A stretch of DNA of 20,411 bases from Litorimonas sp964565335 (GTDB lineage: Bacteria; Pseudomonadota; Alphaproteobacteria; Caulobacterales; Maricaulaceae). The notes beneath the pieces were generated by a model. The model did no database searches, was not told the DNA's origin, and was given only the letters and a program-made list of their open reading frames with translations. How positions within the stretch are numbered: position 1 is the stretch's first letter; every line of letters begins with the position of its first letter. This document shows positions 1 through 6,578 of the stretch, piece after piece. The position numbers and the translations under genes were made by a program. Location: the NCBI GenBank assembly GCA_964565335.1, contig CAZMEN010000049.1, positions 1 to 20,411 on the forward strand, in the 5' to 3' direction.

Positions 1-393
1 GGCTTACGTCTCAATCAGGTCACGCTCGGCGCAATTGATATGGCCACGAGTATAACCTTTTATGAAAAACTTGGCCTTAAATTAATTGTCGACTCAGCGC
101 CGCGTTATGTGCGGTTTGAGTTTCCAGAGGCCTCACAAGGCGACCCCGCTACATTATCCCTGCACAGCGTTAATAAAGATTGGAAAGCCGCAAGTGATTG
201 GCCGCTTATCTATTTCGAAGTGGATAATCTCGACACGTTTCTGAGCGATAAAGCCCTTTCGCCCTTGTTGCCGCCTGAAACCAAGGCCCATTTATGGCGA
301 GAGGCGGACATACTCGACCCGAGCGGCAATCGCATCCGCCTCTATCAAGCCGAAGAAAACAGACGTTTTCCTCCTTGGCGCGTCTCGAATTAG
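1..393 (+). CDS. VOC (glyoxalase/bleomycin-resistance fold) protein, 5' end outside window
   Basis: Frame 1 is open from the first base of the window to a TAG at 391-393 and encodes 130 residues. An internal ATG at 40 is available, but the upstream codons read RLNQVTLGAIDM, the usual first beta strand of a vicinal-oxygen-chelate domain, followed by the helix containing FYEKLGL. The real start therefore lies before base 1. Later elements fit the fold: a second strand around WPLIYFEVDNLD and a final DPSGNRIRLYQ strand, which is the typical end of VOC domains. Members of this superfamily bind a divalent metal and act as glyoxalases, dioxygenases or drug-binding proteins; no substrate can be assigned here. 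It is a single VOC module and probably dimerises. Confidence is high for the fold and low for function. Confidence 0.85.
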   Translation, partial: GLRLNQVTLGAIDMATSITFYEKLGLKLIVDSAPRYVRFEFPEASQGDPATLSLHSVNKDWKAASDWPLIYFEVDNLDTFLSDKALSPLLPPETKAHLWREADILDPSGNRIRLYQAEENRRFPPWRVSN

Positions 394-445
394 GCGGCTG
401 CCTTATCTCTCCCGGATCTCTCATTCTTGTTATTGGAAAGAGAGG

Positions 446-459
446 CTATTTCTAAATAG
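446..459. promoter_or_regulatory. small dyad just upstream of the MipA/OmpV gene
   Basis: CTATTT-CT-AAATAG is a perfect 6-bp inverted repeat with a 2-base centre, 9 bases before the ATG at 469. It lies in the leader of the outer-membrane protein gene and could be an operator half-site pair or chance. The loop is too short for a good RNA hairpin. No convincing -35/-10 pair was found in this 75-base gap. Confidence 0.2.
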
Positions 460-468
460 GCAAGTCTC

Positions 469-1290
469 ATGAAAAAATTTGCTCTGACTCTCGCCGTAAT
501 TCCGCTTACATTTGCCACGTCATCCCATGCACAAATGCCCGAACGTATGGCTTCTGACACAGCCGGCACAGGTTATGTTGGTGTCTCAGGCGTTCTGATG
601 TCAGAATATTTTGGATCTTCCGAAGAAGATGTGCAGGTTTTACCTTATCTGAGTCTGGATGACGTCAAAGGATTTGATTTATTCGGTACGGCCCTCACCT
701 ATCGCGCCTTTGAAATTGGCACGGGCGAAGGACTTGATAAATGGTCACTACGCGCTGGCCCTCGTATTGCGTATCAACCGGGCCGGAATAGCGAGGACAG
801 CCCTACGCTAAACGGCTTCGAAGATGTCGATGGCAGTTTCCCCCTTGGTGGTTATATCCGCAGCACGCTAGGCCCTGTTGGTTTGCGCCTAGATGTTGGG
901 CAAGATATTGCGGGCGGACATGACGGCCTAACAGCGGATGCCTCTATCGGAACATTTTATCGTGCCGGAAACTTTGCTATACAGCCGTCGGCCACGGTGA
1001 GTTGGGCCGACAATAAGCACAATGATAGCTTCTTTGGCGTGAATGTCGCGCAGTCCGCTGCCTCGGGCTTGGACGCCTATGATGCTGGCGCGGGAGTTTA
1101 TAGCTATTCCCTCGGTGTCTTAAGCTGGGTCGAATTTAAAGAAAAATATGCGCTGGTCTTTGTCGGGTCCTATCGTTGGTTTACAGACGAAGCGACGAAC
1201 AGTCCTATCTTTAATGCACCAGACGGCACTGATAACGGTGTGTTCGCGTCGGTTAGCTTAGTGCGTAAATTCGACACGACAAAGTGGTAG
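469..1290 (+). CDS. MipA/OmpV-family outer membrane protein
   Basis: This gene encodes 273 residues with a classic Sec signal peptide: MKK, a hydrophobic core to about residue 18, and cleavage likely after SSHA at residue 21. The mature protein is rich in alternating hydrophobic/polar strands with Tyr and Gly (for example YVGVSGVLMSEYFGSS and RAGPRIAYQPG) and ends in Lys-Phe-Asp-Thr-Thr-Lys-Trp after strand VFASVSLVRKF, a typical beta-barrel end. The pattern and length match the MipA/OmpV family (Pfam MipA), named for the E. coli scaffold binding murein hydrolase MltA. Many members are simply outer-membrane proteins of unknown role, and some relate to envelope stress or antibiotic response. 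A weak ribosome site (AGG about 9 bases upstream) precedes the ATG. The stop codon abuts the stop of the convergent DUF817 gene. The family call is fairly sure; MltA binding is not shown. Confidence 0.82.
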   Translation: MKKFALTLAVIPLTFATSSHAQMPERMASDTAGTGYVGVSGVLMSEYFGSSEEDVQVLPYLSLDDVKGFDLFGTALTYRAFEIGTGEGLDKWSLRAGPRIAYQPGRNSEDSPTLNGFEDVDGSFPLGGYIRSTLGPVGLRLDVGQDIAGGHDGLTADASIGTFYRAGNFAIQPSATVSWADNKHNDSFFGVNVAQSAASGLDAYDAGAGVYSYSLGVLSWVEFKEKYALVFVGSYRWFTDEATNSPIFNAPDGTDNGVFASVSLVRKFDTTKW

Positions 1291-2142
1291 CTATTGCGAC
1301 CTAGGCTTTTCAGACCGGACCTGAACACTCGCGACTAAGACGAAACTTATCAGCATAAGCAAATACCAGCTACCGAGTTTGGCCACACTTACGAATTTCC
1401 ACCCCTCTTGCTGAGACGGGTACGTCCAAGCATGGGCAAATGTCCCGATATTCTCAGCAAACCATATAAACAAAGCGACGAGAAAAAGCCCAATAATCAA
1501 TGGCATAGCACGATGCTCCTCATCTGCCCGGAACCAAATCATACCGGGACCATATAATACGGCCGAGGCAAGGAAGAGCCCTATGCGGATATCTGGCCCA
1601 AAATGATGGGTGAAGAAATTTAGATATATCAGAACAGCCAGAAGTGCTTGCCATCTCAAAGGCGGGAAGCGGTCGAAACGAAAATCGAATATACGCCAGA
1701 CCCGCGCCATATAACTTCCGACACAGGCATACATAAATCCTGAAAAAAGCGGCACGCCAGCAATATTTAACACGCTCTCTTCGGGATAAATCCACGACCC
1801 GACGTGAACTTTAAATATTTCCATTACCGTACCAACGATATGAAACAGCAAAATGATGCGCGCCTCCTCCCAGCTTTCCAATTTGAATAGTAGCATAAGC
1901 GCCTGAATAAGGATGGCTGACAGAGTAATGAAGTCGTAACGCGCGAGCAGGGCGTCCGCCGGATAGAAAAGGAATGTCCCCAGTAAAAGAGCAATCATCA
2001 ACCCGCCAAAAATACACGCCCATGCTTGTTTAATACCAAAACTGATAAATTCAAAAACGACTTGGCTCTTCCACCCGCGCACATAACTATCATGAAGCTT
2101 GCTCCGCTGGGCATGTAGAAATTGGTTCAAGTCACGGCTCAT
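1291..2142 (-). CDS. DUF817 family integral membrane protein
   Basis: This gene encodes 283 residues, mostly hydrophobic, with roughly eight membrane segments beginning around residue 40 (FGGLMIALLLGTFLF). The middle carries the family-typical run LLFKLESWEEARIILLFHIVGTVMEIFKV, followed by a GSWIYPE element. Near the C-terminus is FAENIGTFAHAWTYP and then a KLGSWYLLMLISF helix. These are hallmarks of the DUF817 (YoaT-like) family, whose biochemical role is unknown to me. The conserved acidic and His residues sitting between membrane helices suggest a buried polar site, but that is inference. The ATG at 2142 has an excellent ribosome site (AGAGGGGGA, 5 bases before it). The gene diverges from the small paralogue pair across an 86-base gap, and its TAG abuts the TAG of the MipA/OmpV gene. 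Confidence 0.85.
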   Translation of the reverse strand: MSRDLNQFLHAQRSKLHDSYVRGWKSQVVFEFISFGIKQAWACIFGGLMIALLLGTFLFYPADALLARYDFITLSAILIQALMLLFKLESWEEARIILLFHIVGTVMEIFKVHVGSWIYPEESVLNIAGVPLFSGFMYACVGSYMARVWRIFDFRFDRFPPLRWQALLAVLIYLNFFTHHFGPDIRIGLFLASAVLYGPGMIWFRADEEHRAMPLIIGLFLVALFIWFAENIGTFAHAWTYPSQQEGWKFVSVAKLGSWYLLMLISFVLVASVQVRSEKPRSQ

Positions 2143-2228
2143 AGAATCCCCCTCTGCCAGGCAGCCCTATAAGTAAGATCATCCAGAAATATGGCGATAA
2201 AACGAAAATCTTGTGATATTGCGGAATC
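2143..2228. promoter_or_regulatory. divergent promoter region with two GANTC sites
   Basis: This 86-base gap separates the divergent DUF817 gene and the small plus-strand pair and must hold both promoters. No clear -35/-10 pair was found. GANTC, the CcrM methylation sequence of many alphaproteobacteria, occurs at 2144-2148 and again at 2224-2228, the latter directly before the ATG at 2229. Confidence 0.35.
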
Positions 2229-2555
2229 ATGATTGTTGATGAAGAGTTTTTAGAGAAATGGGACGCGTTCCCGATGGGGAAATCCTATGTGATGTTCGGC
2301 GATGTTCGTTACAGAACCTATCGTGATATTTATAGAAAAAGCTCAAAGAAACGCGAGCTCTGTATTGCAGTTTCCACGGTGACCAAAGACACCCACCTCA
2401 CCTTTAACCTCTATCATACTCCCAAAACAGTCCGTCTGAAAGCCAGTGAGAATACAGCGCAAGCCACCGTCGATTTCATTAAATCCTTCACCGCAGACAC
2501 GGGGGAACAATCAAAACCCAATGATCACAAACGCAGACTTTTTAAGTTCTTATAA
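2229..2555 (+). CDS. small protein of unknown function, first of a tandem paralogue pair
   Basis: This gene encodes 108 residues with no signal peptide or membrane segment; I do not recognise the family. The N-terminal part reads FLEKWDAFPMGKSYVMFGDVRY, then a basic stretch (RKSSKKRE), then strands ending NLYHTPKTVRLK and a C-terminal helix with VDFIKSF. The next gene repeats this plan with the same key residues at the same spacing (FL, A-P-G-S, F, RY, NLY, RLK, E, V-F-K), so the two are homologous. The C-terminus here is extended and basic (DHKRRLFKFL), and that extension overlaps the next start by 35 bases in another reading frame. A weak ribosome site (GCGGA) precedes the ATG. It is probably a small cytoplasmic protein; function unknown. 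Confidence 0.65.
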   Translation: MIVDEEFLEKWDAFPMGKSYVMFGDVRYRTYRDIYRKSSKKRELCIAVSTVTKDTHLTFNLYHTPKTVRLKASENTAQATVDFIKSFTADTGEQSKPNDHKRRLFKFL

Positions 2556-2802
2556 CGCCATTCCCTTGGGGACATCCTTTGCTCGATTTAATGGAAGGCG
2601 TTATGCCGTTACGCGCACGGAAAAAGAGGGTAAACGCGGTTGGCTTTACGCCGAAGAATTAGGCGGAGCAGATTTTATTAGCTGCAATCTTTATCGCCTA
2701 AAAAGCGGCACACGTCTTAAGTCCTGCGAAATGCCCGATGAAAAAGTTGTTCAATTTGTTAAACAGCTCGTCATTGCATCAAAGCCCTCGGGAAAACCTT
2801 AG
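2521..2802 (+). CDS. small protein of unknown function, second of the tandem paralogue pair
   Basis: This gene encodes 93 residues from the ATG at 2521. A longer reading from a GTG at 2446 exists, but its extra residues are low in structure and the ATG start lines up with the start of the preceding paralogue. The core is FLSSYNAIPLGTSFARF, GRRYAV, then NLYRLKSGTRLK and a C-terminal helix with VVQFVKQL. By eye about a quarter of positions match the upstream gene. GGGGGAA at 2501-2507 is a possible, rather distant ribosome site. The start lies inside the end of the first paralogue, suggesting coupled translation. The TAG overlaps the TAA of the convergent VOC gene by two bases within a shared TTAG. 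Cytoplasmic, function unknown. Confidence 0.65.
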   Translation: MITNADFLSSYNAIPLGTSFARFNGRRYAVTRTEKEGKRGWLYAEELGGADFISCNLYRLKSGTRLKSCEMPDEKVVQFVKQLVIASKPSGKP

Positions 2803-3161
2803 CTGTCCGCCATCGTCCAGACGCCCAAATTATTTCCGCTCGGGTCATTAAAATGAAAGCGACTCCCGCCGGGAAAGCTGAATATGGTTTGGGTGATGAC
2901 GCCGCCGGCATCTCTAACAGCCTGTTCTGAGGCTTTCAAATCTTTGGAATAAACTATGATCAGCGCCCCTTGGTTTGTGGGCTTTCGGTCGCTCTCCATA
3001 TCAAATCCGCCTTCAACCCCTGCCCCGTGTATGGCGACATAATTTGGCCCCCAATTTTCAAACGTCCAACCAAACACCGCTCCGTAGAAGGCTTTCATCG
3101 CCGCGTTATCCTTCGATGGTAGTTCGATATAGTGGAGGCTGTGATGGACAGCATTCGTCAT
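2799..3161 (-). CDS. VOC-family (glyoxalase-like) protein
   Basis: This gene encodes 120 residues. The sequence follows the single-domain VOC plan: HYIELPSKD as first strand, MKAFYGAVFGWTFENWG as the helix-strand unit typical of the subgroup annotated as 'VOC family protein, PhnB/extradiol-like', then VYSKDLKASEQAVRDAGG and a final GSRFHFNDPSGNNLGVW. The His in HYIEL and the Phe-His-Phe near the end could be metal ligands, but no enzyme activity can be inferred. The ribosome site AGGAG overlaps the TAG stop of pcm (GAG CCT TTT AGG AGC reading), so its translation is probably coupled to pcm. It is the last gene of the kbl-to-VOC minus-strand series. It is not close to the VOC fragment at the left edge of the window, which belongs to a different subgroup. 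Confidence 0.8.
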   Translation of the reverse strand: MTNAVHHSLHYIELPSKDNAAMKAFYGAVFGWTFENWGPNYVAIHGAGVEGGFDMESDRKPTNQGALIIVYSKDLKASEQAVRDAGGVITQTIFSFPGGSRFHFNDPSGNNLGVWTMADS

Positions 3162-3170
3162 ATTTAGCTC

Positions 3171-3797
3171 CTAAAGGCTCCGAGATTTGCCGGGCTCAAT
3201 CATATCGAGTGTCAACGGCATTATGGTTTTTTCTGTTATTTTTGACCTCGCTTTTGAAAAGAGCATAAGCTGCTCATCCACCACTGCAATCATCTCTCCG
3301 CCCGAGGCCAATTGGTCGAGTAGCATAGGCGGCGCAGCGCGTGTGGCGCAGCCTAATATTATACGGTCAAATGGTGCTTGTCCCGCCCAACCATAACGTC
3401 CATCACCATGACGGATGACCGTGTTCATTATGTTCAAGCCAGATAGCCGTTCTTCCGCATCAGTAATCAGCGTCTTATACCGCTCCACCGCGTAAACCCG
3501 CGTACAGAGGTGAGACAATATAGCTGTTTGATACGCGCTCCCCGCGCCGATTTCTAAAACTTTATGATCGTTTTTAACCCCAAGGAATTGCAACATCACA
3601 GCAATGATCCAAGGAGCCGTGATTGTTTGCCCACAATCAATCGGCAGGCTTTGCTCTTCATATGCTTTGTCAAAATGGGCTTCGGGCACAAAGGCTTTAC
3701 GGGGCGCCAATTCGATTCCACGCAAGACGGCATTATCGGAAATACCCTTACCCCGCAGGCGCATAACCATGTCAATGACACCCGGATCGAACATCAT
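3171..3797 (-). CDS. pcm: protein-L-isoaspartate O-methyltransferase-like protein, divergent
   Basis: This gene encodes 208 residues, near the usual 205-220. Pcm methylates L-isoaspartyl residues in aged proteins using S-adenosylmethionine. Visible family elements are the N-terminal helix RLRGKGISDNAVL, PRKAFVPEAH, the active-site loop CGQTITAP, the SAM loop VLEIGAGSAYQTA, VYAVERYKTL, and FDRIILGCATRAAP followed by LLDQLASGGEMIA. Two motifs deviate: the loop is QTIT rather than QTIS, and the SAM loop has GSAY instead of GSGY. The normally small/alanine-rich strand after FDRII is also replaced by LGCATR. It may therefore be a Pcm homologue with changed activity. It follows surE after 23 bases, the classical linkage. 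The start has two consecutive ATGs (3797, 3794) with only a weak ribosome site. Confidence 0.8.
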   Translation of the reverse strand: MMFDPGVIDMVMRLRGKGISDNAVLRGIELAPRKAFVPEAHFDKAYEEQSLPIDCGQTITAPWIIAVMLQFLGVKNDHKVLEIGAGSAYQTAILSHLCTRVYAVERYKTLITDAEERLSGLNIMNTVIRHGDGRYGWAGQAPFDRIILGCATRAAPPMLLDQLASGGEMIAVVDEQLMLFSKARSKITEKTIMPLTLDMIEPGKSRSL

Positions 3798-3820
3798 AAA
3801 TATGAAGCTCGCATCTTCAT

Positions 3821-4585
3821 TTACTCATCAATCGCATGGGATAAGTCATCCAAGGCTTCGAAATGAGTGAGGTCAGTATGAAGCGGCGTAACCGAAATAT
3901 AGCCATCGTAAATCGCGCGTAAATCTGTACCGGCTGGCGGGTTAGATTTCTTGGCGCCATATGTCAGCCAAAAGTAATTGCCCCCGCGTGGGTGTTGGCG
4001 TTTATCTACGCCAGACATTTGAAAGTCCCGATGGCCTTGCCGCGTGACTTGAATGCCTTTCACGGCCTCGGGCGGCAAATCAGGGATATTGACGTTCGGT
4101 ACAACATGTTTCGGCCAACCCGCTTCTAATAGCTTCGAGATTATTTTGGGGCTGTGGGCTTCGGCCGTCGCCCAAGGAAGGCTTGTCGCTCCTTGAAAAC
4201 CGCGGGCTAATGATAAGGCAATGGAGGGTATACCCATTTGCATCCCTTGGAGCGCCCCGGCAATTGTACCTGAAAAAGTAACATCTTCTGCAAGGTTCTG
4301 TCCGCGATTAATGCCAGACAAAACCAATTCTGGCGGCGTGTCTACGAGCAGATCTTTCAGAGCCACAATCACACTATCCGTCGGCGTACCTGTTACAGAA
4401 AAAACGCGGTCTTCAAGTTTTTGAAGTCGAACCGGATTGTGAAGAGAGACACCGCGCGAGGCAGCGGACTGTTCAGAATGCGGCGCACACACCCAAACAT
4501 CATCAGATAATTTGGCAGCGATACGGCGCAAAACCGCCATACCCGGAGCGTGAACACCATCATCATTGGTTAGAAGAATTCTCAT
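3821..4585 (-). CDS. surE: 5'/3'-nucleotidase SurE
   Basis: This gene encodes 254 residues, the normal SurE length. SurE is a divalent-metal nucleoside monophosphate phosphatase important in stationary-phase survival. The metal-binding residues known from the family are all visible: Asp8 and Asp9 in the N-terminal TNDDG, Ser40 in the HSEQSAAS loop, and Asn93 in SGINRGQN. TGTPTD (65-70), VTFSGTIAGA and the C-terminal VTPLHTDLTHF are also family signatures. The ATG at 4585 gives the canonical MRILLTNDDG start, although no good Shine-Dalgarno precedes it. It sits 58 bases after the MFS gene and 23 bases before pcm. The alphaproteobacterial neighbour genes expected next to surE-pcm (serS and tat genes upstream, a LysM/M23 nlpD-like gene downstream) are absent. 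Confidence 0.95.
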   Translation of the reverse strand: MRILLTNDDGVHAPGMAVLRRIAAKLSDDVWVCAPHSEQSAASRGVSLHNPVRLQKLEDRVFSVTGTPTDSVIVALKDLLVDTPPELVLSGINRGQNLAEDVTFSGTIAGALQGMQMGIPSIALSLARGFQGATSLPWATAEAHSPKIISKLLEAGWPKHVVPNVNIPDLPPEAVKGIQVTRQGHRDFQMSGVDKRQHPRGGNYFWLTYGAKKSNPPAGTDLRAIYDGYISVTPLHTDLTHFEALDDLSHAIDE

Positions 4586-4643
4586 GCGCTTGTGTAACGC
4601 GATTCAATAAAAACGAAAGAGTGAACTCCCGCAAAATTCAGCG

Positions 4644-5876
4644 CTACTCTCTTCCTTCAACAGCATTGCTGCGGCGGCGGTCAAAGGCTTTAGAAAGAAA
4701 AACCATAACTATTCCGGCGATGACGCTATAGAGCCCCATAGCGAATATCTGGTAATCATAAGACACGCCCTTATCAATCAACCATCCCGTCAGACCTGGC
4801 CCCGCTGCCGTACAAAATACCATCATCGAAACAATGATTGCCCGTATCGCCCCGAGATATTTTGTTCCGTAAAGCTCGGGCCAAATAGTCCCGGATAGCG
4901 TAGAAGAAAAGCCATAAGCCGTACCCAACAACCCCATAAAGACAAAGGCAGACCACTGCCCGCTAAATAACGCCAAAACAAAACAAGACAAAGCCAGTGG
5001 AATAAGAAAACTCGGCAAGAGTTTGACGGCGGAATGTCTATCCACCAATCCTCCTGCGATTAATCCGAAGACAATTTTACAAACTGCCATTATCGTGAAG
5101 GCAGACGCAAAAGCCGTTAGAGACCAGTTCCGCAATTCGACCAAATAGACTTGATGGAAGAATATGGTCGTCCCGATAAAGGCCGGGGCGAGCATGCCCA
5201 ATAAAGCCAACCAAAAGAGCGGATCTCGAACCACTTCCTGACGAGTGTAATTTCGAATGGCGCTGTGTTTTGGCAATATCTCGGTCGCGCTGGGCGCTCT
5301 TTGTCTTTGGACTAATGAAAGAATGACCGGCAAAGCAACGAACAATAAAAGCGCTACGGCAACAAACCAACTTTGGCGCCAACCAACCCAACCAATAAGC
5401 GCAACAAAAAGAAGCGGAAAAATCGCTTCGCCCGCATTATGCCCCAAGACAACCAAGGATACGGCCCGGCCTCGGCTCGCAGAAAACCAGCGCGCTGTTG
5501 CCGTCAAGGCATTCTGCGTCATCATCCCCTGCCCGAATAAACGCAACAGATAAATGACACCGATCAAAACAAACAGCTGCGTTGAAAGGGCCATACCCAC
5601 CATACCCAGAGTTAACAAAGGTATGACAATCAGCGTCACCCGTGCTGGAGATACTTTATCAACGAGCTTCCCGACCCAAGGTAGGCTAAGCGCGCTGCCG
5701 AGCGTGGCAACCATATATATAAGGCCGAACTCGCCATGGCTCAGCGAATATTCAGCGCGAATATCACCTGCAAACAAGGCAATGAAAAAAGTCTGCCCAA
5801 AAGAGGAGAAAAAAGTGAGCAGGAAACCGCCCAATATCCAGCGCAAATTTTCTCTGATAAATGTCAGAAGGGTCAA
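4644..5876 (-). CDS. MFS transporter, 12 TM, TTG start
   Basis: This gene encodes 410 residues with twelve hydrophobic segments in two halves. A motif-A-like loop GKLVDKVSPARV (about 69-80) lies between helices 2 and 3, and a matching GGLVDRHSAVK lies in the second half. A basic central loop (about 190-220, RQRAPSATEILPKH onward) links the halves. The overall look is of the oxalate/formate-antiporter-like or monocarboxylate-like major facilitator branch; the substrate is unknown. The start is unusual: the only in-frame candidate after the upstream in-frame TAA (5904-5906) is TTG at 5876, and the next ATG is past the first helix. GAAAG about 7 bases upstream may serve as ribosome site. It lies 27 bases after the nitroreductase gene, so it is probably co-transcribed with kbl, tdh and the nitroreductase. 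Confidence 0.85.
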   Translation of the reverse strand: MTLLTFIRENLRWILGGFLLTFFSSFGQTFFIALFAGDIRAEYSLSHGEFGLIYMVATLGSALSLPWVGKLVDKVSPARVTLIVIPLLTLGMVGMALSTQLFVLIGVIYLLRLFGQGMMTQNALTATARWFSASRGRAVSLVVLGHNAGEAIFPLLFVALIGWVGWRQSWFVAVALLLFVALPVILSLVQRQRAPSATEILPKHSAIRNYTRQEVVRDPLFWLALLGMLAPAFIGTTIFFHQVYLVELRNWSLTAFASAFTIMAVCKIVFGLIAGGLVDRHSAVKLLPSFLIPLALSCFVLALFSGQWSAFVFMGLLGTAYGFSSTLSGTIWPELYGTKYLGAIRAIIVSMMVFCTAAGPGLTGWLIDKGVSYDYQIFAMGLYSVIAGIVMVFLSKAFDRRRSNAVEGRE

Positions 5877-5903
5877 TGCGGTACTTTCAAAATGAAAGGA
5901 GAA

Positions 5904-6578
5904 TTAGTCGAGAAATGTCGAAATTTCATTCAGGTCTTTTTTAATGAGCGCATGGGTTGGCACTTTAGCGGCCTCTGCAGGATATCCCACCACCATTAGG
6001 ACGAACGGCTTTTCATTGGAAGGGCGCTGACAAATATCTCGCAAAAACCCCATAGGCGCAGGTGTATGGGTTAAGGTCCCAAGCCCAGCAGAATGCAGAG
6101 CCGTGATAAGCATTCCCGTCGCCAAACCAACAGATTCCGTCACGTAATAATTCTTTTTATCTTGCCCAGTTTTCTCGCCGCCGCGTCTTTGCGCAAACAC
6201 AGCAATAAGCCAAGGTGCTGTTTCGAGGAATGGCTTGCTGGCATCTGTGCCCAAGGGAGCAAGCGCGTCTAGCCATTCTTCTGAGGCGCGGCCGCCATAA
6301 AACTCCGCTTCTTCAGCTTCGGCAGCAATACGAATTTTACGTTTCACCTCAGCATTTGAAATGGCCACGAAATGCCAAGGCTGATGATTGGCACCGCTTG
6401 GCGCCGTGCCTGCCGCTTTGATACAGGTTTCAATGACTGAGCGCGGGATAGGCTTTTCAGAAAAATCGCGAATCGTACGGCGGGTCCTCAACATATTCAA
6501 AACTGCCTGCGCACGCGCCTGCATGTCCTGAGCACTGACGTCGTCATAGTTTTCCAGCGGGACGTAATCAGCACTCAT
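5904..6578 (-). CDS. FMN nitroreductase-fold protein, iodotyrosine-deiodinase (IYD)-like
   Basis: This gene encodes 224 residues from ATG 6578. A TTG at 6590 would add four residues, but the ATG forms an ATGA overlap with the tdh stop and has AGG just upstream. FMN-binding features of the nitroreductase family are present: RRTIRDF (33-39), APSGANHQPWHF (59-70) and the C-terminal LGTLTHTPAPMG segment. The helix AAEAEEAEFYGGR and SKPFLETAP closely match iodotyrosine deiodinase. Glu90, Tyr94 and Lys115 line up with the three residues of the mammalian enzyme (Glu157, Tyr161, Lys182) that close over the halotyrosine zwitterion. The bacterial enzyme could therefore be a halotyrosine dehalogenase or a reductase for another amino acid. 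The alignment is from memory. Other nitroreductase activities remain possible. It is cytoplasmic and translationally coupled to tdh. Confidence 0.85.
   Translation of the reverse strand: MSADYVPLENYDDVSAQDMQARAQAVLNMLRTRRTIRDFSEKPIPRSVIETCIKAAGTAPSGANHQPWHFVAISNAEVKRKIRIAAEAEEAEFYGGRASEEWLDALAPLGTDASKPFLETAPWLIAVFAQRRGGEKTGQDKKNYYVTESVGLATGMLITALHSAGLGTLTHTPAPMGFLRDICQRPSNEKPFVLMVVGYPAEAAKVPTHALIKKDLNEISTFLD

Noticed and set aside
421..468. Possible terminator between the left-edge VOC gene and the MipA/OmpV gene
   Set aside because: CTCTC/GAGAG pairing is only 5 bp with a long loop and no T tract follows.
2446..2520. GTG-started extension of the second small paralogue
   Set aside because: The extra 25 residues overlap the first paralogue in another frame and have no counterpart in it, while ATG 2521 aligns with the paralogue's own start.
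3564..3870. Plus-strand open frames opposite pcm and the surE end
   Set aside because: They lie on the strand opposite two well-supported genes, have no recognisable domains and no ribosome sites; they are shadows.
5257..5999. Plus-strand open frames opposite the MFS gene
   Set aside because: Antisense to a clear 12-TM transporter; composition (Ser/Thr/Pro/Arg-rich) is typical of the complement of membrane-protein codons.
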